Assembly: GCA_024305405.1 (NCBI GenBank)
Contig: JAKNDB010000103.1
Location: forward strand, 806,001-870,000
Direction: 5' to 3'
Length of the DNA stretch: 64,000 nt
DNA from: Dirofilaria immitis
Lineage: Eukaryota > Nematoda > Chromadorea > Rhabditida > Onchocercidae
The stretch's first letter is position 1. Each line of letters begins with the position of its first letter. Shown piece by piece: positions 1 to 14,126 of the stretch. The notes under the pieces are model-generated. The model did no database searches and was not told the origin of the DNA. It was given only the letters and a program-made list of their open reading frames with translations. A program made the position numbers and the translations under genes.

Positions 1-3000
1 ATTGCTGATAGAATATATCGAAATGACGAGATAATAGAAAAATATCAGTAGAAGATATAAAAAGGAAGTAACAAAAGATTGAAGCTTCTGGCATTACTTT
101 ACACTTATTTGATACCAAATTTTGCTCGTGTTTTCTTCTAATAGCATATACAGAAGTCTAAAAGTTGTGAACAAAAATTTATTAATTGGGATGTAGCTAA
201 TTATTCACCGTATCTTTTGATCTAATGCACGAAGTTTTGCTTAGTCAATTACTCTTTCGTACCGTACTCTGTTAATACTAAACAATTTATAGCTATTTCC
301 AAATCTCGATATATTCTGTATTTATCCTACCATTCATCGGATATGAACACATGAAGGTATGAAAGAAAAGAAAAAATGAAAAATTTCTTCGTTTTCCATC
401 TTTTTGAGAAATGAGTCTACAGTACATTTAAGAAACTTATTGTCGTTGAAAAATATGGTCGTGACGAAACGAGAAAATCTAACTAAATGAATTCACACAA
501 CGATATCTAATGTAAGGAATGATTTATTTTCAGGTTTTCTTTTCTGTTTCATATAACAAGATTTATATTCAATATATAGAACATTATAATCTGTGCTAAT
601 TATCTGAAATATTATAACGATCGAAGCTTGTGCATATTTAAATATTGTCCACTCTTTTTTTGTCATGATAATTAAATCTTTCGTATAAGTAATTTGTGAT
701 AAGCTATCACTTACAGCAAAAGACCAAGAATTACCTATACCAAAAGGAGCTTCAAGTGATTAATTGGCATTTTACAAGCAGTGGTTATATGATCAGCAAT
801 ATTTTCGCTCTTACATCATTCGGCTGTTAATCTCATTGCGATCTTCTTTTTGAACCTCTATATTTTACTCGCATTTTTTACCTATGTTTGAGATCACAAC
901 AAAGAAAGTTATTTTCTTAATTTATCTTCTAGCAAGAAGAAGATAATTTTCATCAGTCCTACTTATCAATCTTTTACCGCTCTTTATCTTTTAAATTTTT
1001 AATTTTTAAGGAAGTGAGGAGCAGCGATTTTTTCTTATTTATGATTTTTTTTTCGTATCTTTTCTATTACTTTCTATTTTTCTTTTAATTTTCATTTTTC
1101 AATTTTATTCTATTTTTTCATTCGAACTTTTTTAAAGTCATATTTTTATCAGGCTTATTTTAAAATAGTTGAATTAAATTTTTTCTTTAAGTAAGTATCG
1201 TTTTTTCGAATCTTTTAGATCGCTGATAAATGTATAAATATCATTATAAAAATGAGATGATTTTTGAAATTTGCAATTGCTTGAGTATATAATATTCATG
1301 AAATGATTTTTTATCATTAATTAAAGTTATAAAATTATGATTTAAAGAATAACTATTGTAAAAATAAATTTCGATAGACCAAAGATGACAAATAAGATTA
1401 GCACTAATTGTATTTATTGACAAACCTTAGCAAGAAAATATCGCTTGAATAAATAATAGTGATGATAAAAGTATCAGAGAAAATTGGAAAACATTTAGAG
1501 AGAAACGAATGAAAAGAGCCAAGTCTGAATGAAAATTTCAATCAATTTTATCTAAATTTGAACTAATAATTTTTAATGAATTAAATAAAAGGAATCAAAT
1601 ATTGGTGCATGTGGATAATATACATTAGATGTGTTATCATATGGAAATGAGACTAAAAATTTTTGTTAATTATCTCATCTTTTGTTTTCTGATCGATGCT
1701 TTGAATTTTTTTATTCATAATGTATTGCTTAAATCGTCGATTTTCAGTTTATTTTATTTTTCTTTCGAAACTTTCCTTATTTTATTTATTTTAATTTTTC
1801 ATTTCTAAATTTTGATAGAAAATTTTCCAGAAGCTAACTAATTTTACTTGAATAACAATTTCTTTTCGTGTAGTTAACTCCCGAATTAATACTATAATAT
1901 TTTAATTTTATCATTAATATTTTACAGGAATACTTTTGCACAATTCTGGAATTTAAGAGAAATATTAAAGATTATTATCAAACATTAAATCTTTTTCATT
2001 TTTCATTCATCTCCTTATTTGTCATCATTCTTTTCTATTATCAATCTCTGCTTTTCTGAATTGCTGAGAGAAATGATGATGAATCACTATCCTAATACAT
2101 GATGAATCATTATCTTAATTTTGTCAAAAAGAGAGAATATTTTGTACCATTGGGCAGAATATTTTGATATATTTAACAGATATTTACAATTTTTTTTGAA
2201 GAATGGAAAAAGATATATTGTTTGGTAGATTTTTGAACAAAAACGGAGAAGGATGATAGTATTCTTATTTGATTGATCAAATAAGTTTAGAAAATTAATG
2301 GTATTCTTAATTTTATAAATAACTTCTTTTCATCAATTTAGTAGATAATTAATGCAATAATTGTCAACTTCGATAATAACATATAGTTAGTTACTTTATC
2401 AAGAAATTATAGTAAATTATAATTTCGTACAGAAAGCAAAAAGATGAAAAATTTACAAATTAATCGCTTTCATCGATTTTTAATCAATCGATGATTCATA
2501 ATTTTCTGTTAAATGTTTTACCTGAATTTTCGAAAATAGAAAAAATTTATATATGCATTGCACGACACATTCCGGTTTAATATTCTAGGTTTCAAAGTGC
2601 TAGAATATAAAATAAGAGGCAAAAAGCCTAGCCCTTAAAATTCGGGAAGTTTATTTCACTTTAATAATTTAGACAAAATTTTAATTGTTTAGAATATCAG
2701 GAAAATGACGGTTGAAAACAATTTCTCGATACTAATCTGGTAAAAATGACTGTTTGAGATTTAATCATTTTTTCGCGAATTTTCTGTATAAGATCAAGAA
2801 AAATGATTGATTTATTTCGGAAACTGCAAATAATTATGAAACAGTTTAATGTAAGATTTATTTGGAATTGAAATGAAAGTTGCAAAAAATAATAGTAACT
2901 TTCAAAGTACATACCAAAAAATTAAAAAGTTCTTTGGATTATCGGAGACAAAAAGAGTTTTTTTGGATTTTAGAATTCATTATTTTTACGTTATGAAAAA

Positions 3001-3410
3001 TAAAACTCAATTCCTATTATATTTGCTAAACTTTGGTTAAAAATTTTTTTCAAAAACAATCAATTTTTTGATTAAGAAGTGAAATGGGAAATTGCGAAAT
3101 CTTTATTTTTATTCAGAAACAAATTTTCACAAAGTCTTTTGTTTGCATGAATTTCTTAAGTCAATTGTTTGAACTATGATTTTCTCAATAACATAACGAG
3201 AATAAATTCTATTTCTGAACTTTTTTAAGAAATGATTTATAGTAGTAATTGTAAAGGAATATTGAAATAATAAGATTAATTATCAACCATATGTTAAGGA
3301 AAAATGATTTAATGTTTTAAATGAACAATTGATTCTAATTTAATTCCTGTAATTTCAATCCATTCTTTTGTTATGCTTACTAAATATTGAAAATTAAAAT
3401 ATGAAGGCAT

Positions 3411-3479
3411 ATTACTGGAACATATAACAATCTGATGACAGGATCTTATTACTGAAACATAGAACAATCTGATGACAGA
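3411..3479. repeat. Imperfect tandem duplication, period 37 bp
   Basis: A 32-base unit beginning ATTACTG and ending CAATCTGATGACAG occurs at 3411-3442 and again at 3448-3479 with three mismatches. It is a local tandem duplication in non-coding DNA and no function is inferred. Confidence 0.75.
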
Positions 3480-4585
3480 ATAAAATGAAATCACTCGTCG
3501 GATACAAAATAATTGTATAAGCCAATTTCAATAATAATTACACATTATAATTATCCTTTTCAGAGCTTTTATCTCGAATCTTTCTTTTTTCTCTCTCATT
3601 ACCAATCCATCTACCTATTTTGATTCCTTTAGCTTCATCATTTTTCTATTCTAGCAAAAATTATAGATTTTTGTAAATTTGCAACTTTTTATGATTGTCA
3701 AAATTACTGATCTAGAAATAACCATTGTAAATATGTTTGGAAGAGAGAGGAAAAAGGTAATAAGTGAAAGTTACTTAAAATTCTTGTATCAGATAGGATA
3801 CCATATCTAAGATCGGTCGTTCAATTTCATCTAAGCTTTTTGATAGTATGCAGTGATAATACGTAGTAAACGTAGTAAGCAAAGATATTTGATCATTTTA
3901 ATTACATCATTTCAATTATATTTTTACTTAGAGCAGTTACGATTACTATTTTACACTAGATTATATGTTCAATTATTTAATAATCTTTTTATTTTTGAAT
4001 AATTTATTGTTTATTATTTTCATTTTATCATAATTTTTATCATTATAAAATGTTACTATCGTCATCAGAATCATCATTGACATGAAGAAATCAATTAATC
4101 AAATTTAATGAATATTATTATTAATAAGAGCAGCTGTAAAGGATAGTATCAGATTCTATCAAATTTGCAGAATTTCTATTTCTTTACCTTCTATGCCTTA
4201 CCGCTATCGCTGATTAATAGGAGCAGACGCGATAAATAGGAGAGAAGAATGAAATGTAAAGTGGTCTATCAGATAAACCGAAATTCATGAAGAAATACCT
4301 AAATTTTTCGTTTCGTTTCGTCACTAATCGCGTGCCACCCCTTCTATCGTTCTTTGCATCTATCCAGATCATCTATCCGTCGAGTCACATATTTTAAGAA
4401 TACGTTTGAAGAATTTATTCATCTGCATTATTATCACTTTATCATTATTATTATTGTCATAGCATTATTATCATCACTATTATAATTTTTTTAATTATTA
4501 AAAATCTCCCGAAGTTATATTTTGCCGTTTAAAACAATTTTTCTATAATCTCATTTCATTTGATTCTTAAAATTTTCCTTCCATT

Positions 4586-4740
4586 TTTTATTAATTTTTA
4601 TTATATTACTATTATTATTATTACTATTATTTGTTATTATTATTATTATTATTGTTATTATTATTATTATTATCATTATTTTCACTATATTATAATTATT
4701 GTTGTTATTTAATATAACTATTACTACTATTGTAAACAAA
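4586..4740. repeat. (TTA)n-type microsatellite
   Basis: Interrupted ATT/TTA trinucleotide repeats run through this interval, with a core at about 4604-4690. Related short tracts flank it at about 4440-4490 and 4920-4935. Non-coding. Confidence 0.85.
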
Positions 4741-5434
4741 GGAATTTATTTATTATTACTGTTTTTCTTAGTGAAAACTACGATTATCTTCTTGATAATT
4801 TTATTTTGGAAACTTATAAGTTTCCTTCATCTACGTTGACCTCTTATTATTGACACAGTCATTATCATTATCAGTCACGATCATTACAAGTGTAACTGCT
4901 GCTGCCATTTCATTTTCAGTTATTATTATTATCATCTCAATTTCTAAATAATAAAGAAAGAAGGAATAAGGAAGAAAGAAGAAAACTTCCTTTTCCCATA
5001 CGGCTACTGGAATCAATAATATTACCAATATCCTCTTATCAACAACATTGCAATATTATCATCAATCATAAATAACAACTGGAATCACAATCACGGCGTA
5101 AAAAAATCGGAACAGATCATTCCTCTTGGCTCATTCATTTTCTTATATTTTCATATTTATTAATTTAAATGTGTGTTTTATTCGCGCTATCGATATCCTT
5201 ATCAATACTATTGTTTCAATCATTATGCAAATGAACTTTTATCGCTGTTAGAGAGAATTGATGATTTAAAAAGATTGAAACTCAGCGACAACATCAACTA
5301 CACTAAATTTAACGAATCGTCATTTTGCTGGTGTTCCGTTTATGCGATCGTGGAAGACGGCACTATTACGGAGAACATGTGCTATGTTCGGCAACCGTTG
5401 CTATTTCTTGCTTCATCATCATCGATTATTCCCG

Positions 5435-6639
5435 ATGGAATTAGTATCACTTATTCCTGCTACTATGATTATCTTAATCACTGTTATCATTGGTACCCGG
5501 GTGGACGCTATACGGTTTGCCGATCCATTCCCATCACCCTTTTCCTCGGTAATCTCTTCAGGACGTTATGGTCCGGAAGCTATTTTGGCTCGAATACGAA
5601 TGCGACGGAATGCTAGCAGTTACTTTTTCAACGATTACATGATTTAACATTAAATTCAAGAAGAAACAAGAAATTGAATGGTCTACAAGCCAACGATGTT
5701 CGAAATGAGAATAATATGCATCAAAACATTCGAGTCAGTAGGAATCATTTTACAGAATTTCCTTTCTCGAGTCATGCCATCATTAGGGACAATCAACAGC
5801 AAGCATTGCGGAAAAAACTAAAATCACTTCAACAAGCACAGAATATTGTATTAACTGATTCACCTCCGGTGCAAATTCTTCCAAAATTAATCCCGTCAAA
5901 TTTTTCAATATTAACGAATCGACAAGATTGTAATGGCAGTGATTGTTTGAAAAATAACGATGCCGTATCATTATATATACCGCGGGAAAATAGTACCAAC
6001 GACGGGCAACTGCCACCACTGCTTCTATTAAGCAATAATCCTTCAAGCAGCGGTAACAATTGGGAAAACCGTAATCTTCAACAAAGCACTACACTGAAAC
6101 TTCCCAAATTGCATACCGGAATTAAAATACTGGAGCCGGATGTTCAGCAGCTTCAAAAATCAATTCCATTGCACCCGGCAGATGTTCCCCATCATATTTC
6201 ACAAGCAAACTCAAGAAACTATAATGAATATAGTAATGTGAAAATATCTGAAATAGGGCCGATACCACCGACACCACCGTTTGCTGGTGGTGCTGAACTG
6301 ACGGATTTTATACAACCTATTGATACGACTGTGCAAACGCATCGTATATATGGAAATGTCATTCCAAGTGCCACAAATCATATTTCACCTGCTGCATATA
6401 GCAACAAAAATAAGCACTATCTACTATCATCCTCAGGAAATCGCGGTATTTATGGTAATTTTCCTTCGGAACCGCTATTACCATTCAGTTCAGAATTGGG
6501 AATTTATGAATTAGGAACTTCATCATCTCCGCCCTTTGTTTATTCCACTTATTCTGCTCAAAATACAGATTATTTTACATCATCGCCATATTATAGATCA
6601 CAATACGACTTATATTCGGTAAATTTCAACTTTGATTAA
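5435..6639 (+). CDS. Secreted low-complexity protein of unknown family
   Basis: Two-exon model. Exon 1 (from ATG 5435) encodes a strong signal peptide, MELVSLIPATMIILITVIIG, ending near TRVDA. A donor at 5549 (TCG|GTAATC) joins in phase 0 to an acceptor at 5614-5616 (CTAG|CAG), after which one frame stays open to TAA 6637-6639. The mature protein (about 340 residues) is rich in Asn, Ser, Pro, Gln and Tyr, with Pro clusters such as GPIPPTPPFAGG and a Tyr/Ser-rich tail. No enzyme motif, membrane segment or Cys framework is visible beyond one CNGSDC pair. In-frame ATGs at 5342 and 5384 lie upstream, so an N-terminal extension or further 5' exons are possible. It may be a nematode secreted, cuticle or egg-shell type protein, but that is a guess. 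Long frame, signal peptide and phase-consistent splice support a real gene. Confidence 0.6.
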
Positions 6640-9600
6640 TTATTTGATTACTTAATTACTTATATATATTTTTCTCACTCATAAGAAGAAAAAGATGATA
6701 ATCATGCGTGTTATATATATATATTTAATCATTGTTGCATGCTTTCGATTTAGTAATTCAAAATTTACTGTATAAGTACGGAGGTTCATTCGTATTCCAA
6801 TTTATGAAAAAATAATTAAACTTAAGGCAAAATCATTAATTACCCTTTATTAAGTATTTGTGTTAGTAAAATTGTTTGCTATATTATTCAAAAGATATTT
6901 ACAATATAAAATGAATAAATGATACAATCACCTGGTAGTATTATTAATCTAATTACCTAAATGCTGGAATCTAAAGTATATAGAAATTAACGGTATTTTT
7001 CTTACTGACCTGTCTTTTTTAATTCAAATCTTTTCCTGAATCACTAAATATACTGATTTCTCTTCAAACTTACTTAATTTCAGATTCAATTTTATTTTTC
7101 TCAAATGCCAATTAGTGATTTTCTTATTTAAACAATATTGATAAGTGAAAATCATTTCTCAAAATCATTCTTATAAATTTTGTTCTGAGTTCTCATAATT
7201 TTCATCAGGAAGAACTTTATTCATTCGTTATTTTTCTTCTTGCTTTTCTTTTGCGTAATATCCGTGATGAAATTGGGAATCGATTTCTAATTTTCATGGA
7301 TTTGTTTAGTGATATGTGAAAAAATGGCATTGCTTTATAATTATTAATCAAAGACTGAGCAAATTTTTCGTTAAACAAAAAAAAACTAATCGTTTAAGAT
7401 TTATTCATTTTGTTAAAGCATAATAGCAAAAACAAAAGTCACAAATTTGAATATAATTATAATTATTTGCAGTACTTTTCCGAATATTTCTTCTTTTCTC
7501 GAATCCTCAAATGAAATTAATTAATTTTAGACAGTAACCAGTCGATTTCAATATATAAATAAAGATATATATTTCCTTAAGAATATTTTTCGTAATATAT
7601 TTTTCTTAGGCCTAATTCCAGAATTCACTTTTTAATTTTAATCTTTTATTTGGCAGGATGATAAAATGAATGATAATAAAATGTTTTCTTTTATAAACGA
7701 ATTAATATTTATTATAGCTGACAATCATCATACTTCATAACTTCTTTACAATTACTCATCGAGAAAAAATATAAATCGTCCCTAGTCCTTATTTATCTTT
7801 CGCTTACGAAAGATAATGTAAGATACAATAATTCTATTCAAAATTTGTGTTGAAAAATGTAGTACGAATTATTTTAAGAAAAGATTGAAATGAAGTGATA
7901 ACATTCGAAAATGAAAATTTTGTATTTTTTTCTTTTTCTTCTCTCCTTCCTCTCTCTTTTTATAAGATAATTGTTTAAATGATATATATTCATTATTTGG
8001 AGGGAATTTTCGTTATTATTGTTGTACGAATTTCGATGATAAAAAAAAGGAAGAAGGAAAAGAAGAAATTAAAGAAACAAACAAACAAATGAACGAATAA
8101 AATTTTCAAATAAATGTTTCAGTGAAATTTCAAATATCAGAAGAAAAACAATTGCCTGAAATTCGATGCAAAGATTTATTTGAATAATTTAATTAAAATA
8201 GCTATTTATCTTAGAATTCCATCATAACACACCTGATGCCCAATAATTCATTAAAATAATCTTTCATTATCTCTTTCTTTATCATATCTTCCATCGATAT
8301 AAAAATATAATATGAATTAAACCCAAAAAAAAAAAGAAAAATTTGTTTCTTCTTTCTTTCATTAAATGCTGCGAATTTTGGAAAAATTCTAACACTTCAT
8401 AAACTAGAAAACAATCATTCTTCTCCTTTTGGTATTCTTTTCTTATTCAATTATTTAATTAATGAATGGCCTTTTCATCTACAATTTTTTCTTTTTCCAT
8501 TCGTTCTTATATAACAACAACTAATCTTGTAATATAAGTTATCAATTCATATATTTGTCTCGTATTTCTGAAGCATTTCCTACAATATTGCTGAAATGTG
8601 ATAATGGTTCATTTCATTTATTTCATCACATTTTCTCTTCTTCCACTGATAACAACATAACAGGATTTATAATGGCGATAACAACATCAGTAGCAATAAT
8701 AATAATAATAAAATATTAAGTTAAGTTCGGAAAAGGAAAGGATTTATGATGAAAAATTTTCCTAAAAGAAAAATACTTTTCACTGCAAAACGATGGTTAA
8801 TGTCAAAAATTGATTGATTGAGCCGCAATTCTTTCGCAATAATTCTTACAACGGTTGATAAATCCGACACCAATAACTGCTCAAGTTTTCAATTTAAATA
8901 TTTGCAGGACCTCATTTAAAATATTCTTTACAAACTTGTGTTATCTATTATAAAAATTGTAGCAGCAAAATTTATTATTGATTTATAAGCTTTCAAGTTT
9001 TGTATACCTTCGAGGTACAATGATGGAAGTCTTTTGTCGGATTCTATATGTCAAATTTATTGTATTATTTCAGTGTCAAACATAAAAAAGAAAATGTTTT
9101 GAGAATTACCGTTAAATGCCTAATTGATGGAAAAGAAAGGAAAAAAATTCATCAATAGGCTGTACTTTCTCTAAGACGTTGAACAAAACATTTTCATTGA
9201 ATTATTTTGTTATGCGAAACCAGAATGATAATGGAATGTGATTAATTCAACTTCTCAGATTATCCGCTTCCTTCATCGTTAATTCATTCTATTGTACCTT
9301 ATTTCTTTTTTTCTTTTTTTACCTTCTTCTTTCCTAATTCAAAAATGAAAAAACGGGAAAAATATATAATTCTATTTTTTATTTAATGCAAAAATTTCTA
9401 ATGAAAAGATTTTATTCTGATTTAACAACTAAAAATATCTCATTTGTCTGTTTATCATTTAGTGATACTGATAATTTTGATGAATATTATGAATTAAAAG
9501 TAAAAAATTTATCGAAATTAAGCTATGAAATTTGAATGTATTATTTTACTTTCATATAAAAAGCATTAGAATTATCCGTTAAATAATATATATATATAGT

Positions 9601-11873
9601 GATAATATAGTAAGTGTGATAGTAATTATAATAGAAATTAATCATTCTTTGTTAATGAATGTTGTAAGGGGTCGAATTCGTCAAGAGTGATACTTGTAGT
9701 TCAAAAAAGCGGTGGTCATTCGCGTTTGCGATCAGCCTCCAAAAGATTAGTATTCGTATCTGATAAAGAATGACAAGTGAACATAAGAATCAAATGGATC
9801 TTTCAAGCATTACTGTACCTGATTTATAAATTACCTTCCATTATCATTCAATTTCTGTTGTAACACACTAAAAGATAAATGATCAACACGGTGGATATAT
9901 TTTCTTATCTGTAAAATCAAGATAAAAAGCTGTTTCCGAGAATGTAAAATTTATTACTGAACATTAAAATAATATTTTTGCATTCCTGATTTCATGCGTA
10001 ATTTCTATAAGAAGCAAATTAAATGTTATCTTGACATTACAATTAATCATTATCTATTATCTTTAGCAACGACTGAAAATGATCTTGATTATTGATATTT
10101 AAAAATAGTTTTTTAATAAAAATATATTATTAGTCGTGGTATCGATAATATTTTTTTATTATTTCTATATCACAATTAATCAATAATTAATGTCCATGTT
10201 ACTCCTCCAGCATTAATCCCAAAATTAAAAATTTTTTTCTATTAATGAGCATAATAATTATTGCAATAATTTTATCAACAATAATAATAATAATAATTAT
10301 AATATACTATAATCATTAAAATCTTTACACGTATGTAACTTGATTCCTTTTTCAAGATTTTACGGCAGATAAATTTTTTCTTTGTTCCACTGAATAGATA
10401 TTACAGAGATATTAAAGAAACTGAAAGTTCCGTATCGGCACAGAAGGAAATTGTAGAAAGAACGATGAAAATTCTTATTATAATTATTGTTTTCTTTCAA
10501 ACAAAAATATTATTTTTTTAATAATGGAAAAAAAATGAAAATTGAGTATTTCCTAAGGAAAAAGTATTTCTCAAGAATAAGAGAATTATAAAATTGCTTC
10601 TATCACTATATTTTTCTATATTTCTATCATCATCAGAAATTTACTGATAAATATATGGATATATTAAGATTAAATATTCATTTTCAAAAGTTTGCATGAA
10701 TTTGTTAAATCAAAAGGAAACTTTCTCAATTTTTAATCGAATCACTACTCAGCTTGGTTTTAATGTTATTTTATTCGTCAGAATCCTCAGAATTCAATCA
10801 GTTTCAACAGTTAAATGGATTTCAATGTTATATATGAGGAATTTTCAGAATCACTAATTTAACTTGGTTTCGATATTATTATATTTGGCCGAATGTTCAG
10901 AATCATTAGTTAGATTTTGATTTGAACATTGTCATATTGCCGAAGTTGATGATAAAATATGTCAGTATATTAAAATAGAAATATATGGATGATATAATTA
11001 TCATCTGATCAATAAAATTCTGTAAAATTGCTGATATTGTAAGAAAGAATGTATTAATAATAATGGATAGAACAGGTCGACAAGAATAGATTGGGAGGGG
11101 ACAGGAAGACGGGCTCTCTTTTGATTATTATGATGGTTGGCCGATCTTTATTTTTGCATACAATTGAAAGTAGAGCATTTTGCTGTTGTTGCTACTGCTA
11201 TTGCCCGATTGCTGTCATCATTTGGTTTGAATAAAACTCCTTTTTGACAACATTTTCTAAGATAACATTGAGATAATAGACGACAAATAAATAAAAGAGA
11301 TGATGGAAAAGAAGAAAGAAATGGATCAACATGATGTGATATTAGATGTTATTGGGAAAATGCCGAGTATCGGAGCATACCGCGGGAAGAAAAGGGTAGC
11401 GGGCTGTTCATTTATAGAACCGGATTTCATTCAATTTTTAATTTATTTCGACCTGTTAAAATACATATTCATATCTCTGTTCAAACATCAAATTGTCTGT
11501 TGTCTTGTTTGCAAGTAAGTACAAGCACAATTTGATTTTGTGAAATAAAAAGAAGGCGAAGGTGAAGAAATCAAAAGAAAAAAGTAAAGGGATAGATAAA
11601 TGACATAAAATTAGTTGAAATTATTTATAAGCTAATAAAATTTAATGGATAATTATTATCGTGTAAACAATTTATCAGTAAATTAGAGATAACATAAGTC
11701 TAATCAAATTTAAATGCTACTTCAACAAGCTTTCTAAAGATTTAATAATCAATCTAAAGTATTGTCTAAAAAGACTTTCTGAAAATTAGTTTTGATAAAA
11801 TTTTAACAAAGCATATGAAGAACTGAGCTTAATGCGATAATGTTTCTATTTTATCACATGATATTTATCAGTC
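6640..11873. other. Intergenic region, no recognised gene
   Basis: No exon with recognisable conserved content was found. The region contains A/T-rich DNA, poly-A/T runs and small trinucleotide tracts (AATAAT near 8695 and 10280). A short stretch at about 9665-9760 is noticeably richer in G+C and CpG than its surroundings and is unexplained. A 72-codon open frame at 11300-11518 has no family resemblance or splice context and was not called. Confidence 0.5.
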
Positions 11874-14059
11874 ATGTATCTTATCTTTTGTCTTATTTTT
11901 TTCTTCTTTGCCCTCTTTATTTCATCCACTATTGAAAATTCAACTCCCTATTCTTCTGTATTGGTGTATAATTTAATTTTCGCAACAACTTTTTTCTGGA
12001 TAATTTCGTCGCATTCTCCTTCGCCATTACACTTCAATCTTCTCGCAGGTCATAAATTTTTTCTCCATCAAAAAGGCAACAAAAACATATAAAAAAAAAT
12101 CAAAAAAATCTTTATTATTCAATAAGTATGATTTAATTTTATCACCATATTTGTGTGTTGTCTATCTATCATGTCCGACAAGTCGTTTATTTTCGATTTC
12201 AAGTCAACAAATGTATGATGAACTAAAGTAAACAAGATAAATAATGTATAGGCCTTTACATATATGTATATATATATCAATATATATATCAATATCTATA
12301 TATAGCTTCAGAGAGTTCATTAGGATCCTCACCAATTAAGTGAAAGTAAGCAATATTTGCTAATTTTAGCTTACCTTTAGCATCAACTCTTTCCAGCACT
12401 GAGGATGAAAATTTTGCTTTTGCTAGCAGAACTTCAGCGTTGGTAACCTCTTCAAGAGAAAGGCGCTTTTTTATTGAAGACAAATTCTCTAAAGAAACAC
12501 GTTCTTTATGCTCTTTCAATTTTAATATTGCTGTCCTTCTTAGGAAGGTTATATATGTATATTTGAATAGGATAAACAATGCCAGTTTTGTTGTTTTTTT
12601 TTTAATTAAATAAGTTTCAGAATAAGACTTTTCTATGAATTTTTCAAATGACTTCACCAATATTTTTGTATTTTCATTAAAAATTTTATTTCTTATTTTT
12701 GAAATAAAACGCAATGCAACGAATGATTTTTATTGCTAAAAAGAACAGTATCTTTTGCAAAATTATCAAAACATAAATGCGATGCTACAAATAAAAGCAA
12801 ATAGCCTTTTTTTTCTTGAAATAATCTCAACTTTTACGGTTATAATTCTAGCTAAAAAAATTCTTAATTATTTTAATAAATTTGAATAAGAAACTTAAAA
12901 ATTATCAGAATTTATTTTGATTGAAGGAATTTTATAAATTTGAAAATTTTTTTGTTTGAAAAATTAATTTTTCTAGAATTTCTAATTCCTTTCTTTTTTT
13001 AGACTGTAGCAAATGATGATAAAGTCAATGAAAAGATGTATCAAGGTGTTACATCCGAGGAATTAATCAATTCCGAGAATATCAATGTTGATACGTATTC
13101 GTCCATTCAACTTACCACAACTGATTATGAATCACAACTATCCGGTATGCTGATATCCTGTTATTATATCATAAAAATAAGGAAATAATTGGATCATCGT
13201 GATGAATCATGCCCAGATTATTTAATAAGTAAGTAATTACGTATGAAAAATATGTAATCGATTGATGTCTTATCCGTTATTTCTGGTATGTATATTGTTG
13301 AATGGAATATGATTTGAGCTTATTAAATTCAATTTCATTATTATCTAGGATTTCATAATTCATTTAATATTGTCTCTCATCTCGTTTCGCCTGGTCTTAG
13401 AATGAATACCATATAAATAAATTAGCATTAAATTATAAACAATATTTTCTAGCAAAAGAATTTGGTCCAGGACCTCCAGCAGCGATGCCTGTAATGGACT
13501 ATTCTGATGAACAAAAGCAAGGAGCTGATACCATGAAGCAATATCAAGGAACGTCATTTGATTGCGCTAATTTCGGTGGGTTTTTATCTTTCAAATGCAA
13601 GAAGTCCAGAATCTTCATCTATCAAATTCGAATCAAATAGTTCCTTCCCATACCTAAACGTAATTGAAGAATAATATGAAAAATGTACTCTACTATATCC
13701 AAGTAGGAGAAAGAATGTAAATGAGAAATTAATCTGATATCAGGAGATCTTCTAGATTTGCACTTCACATGAATCATTGGTTTAATGCAAGTAGTAGAAA
13801 TTTCATTTTCGATACATTTCAGCATCCGTCAAATATGACCGTGCATCGGTTTTGAATTTTTTTATTATTCTTATCAATTAAATCTGAATTTCTCATGAAA
13901 TCATTAACTATTATGAAAATTAGCCACTTTTGCAACTTATTCCAGCAACAACTGTAGCTACGGGAAACGATGAAACAAATTATGGAGTACAAATAGAAGA
14001 CACATATGGTAGAGCATCTGAGACGAAAGCAATTCATACTACTACTGCTACTACTACTG

Positions 14060-14094
<35 letters not shown>

Positions 14095-14095
14095 G

Positions 14096-14126
<31 letters not shown>

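Larger units (their letters stand above)
1..5341. other. AT-rich intergenic region without a recognised gene
   Basis: No exon chain with conserved protein content was found on either strand. The stretch is dominated by A/T runs, short TTA/ATT microsatellite tracts (around 4.4-4.7 kb) and one small imperfect tandem repeat at 3411-3479. Short open frames here have biased, repetitive composition (Ile/Asn/Phe) expected from AT-rich non-coding DNA. Upstream promoter elements of the gene starting near 5.4 kb presumably lie at the right end, but no specific motif is claimed. Confidence 0.6.

Noticed and set aside
5173..5616. 147-codon open frame overlapping exon 1 of the secreted-protein gene
   Set aside because: The alternative frame carries a clear signal peptide and a phase-consistent splice into the long downstream frame; this one has neither and ends at the acceptor TAG.
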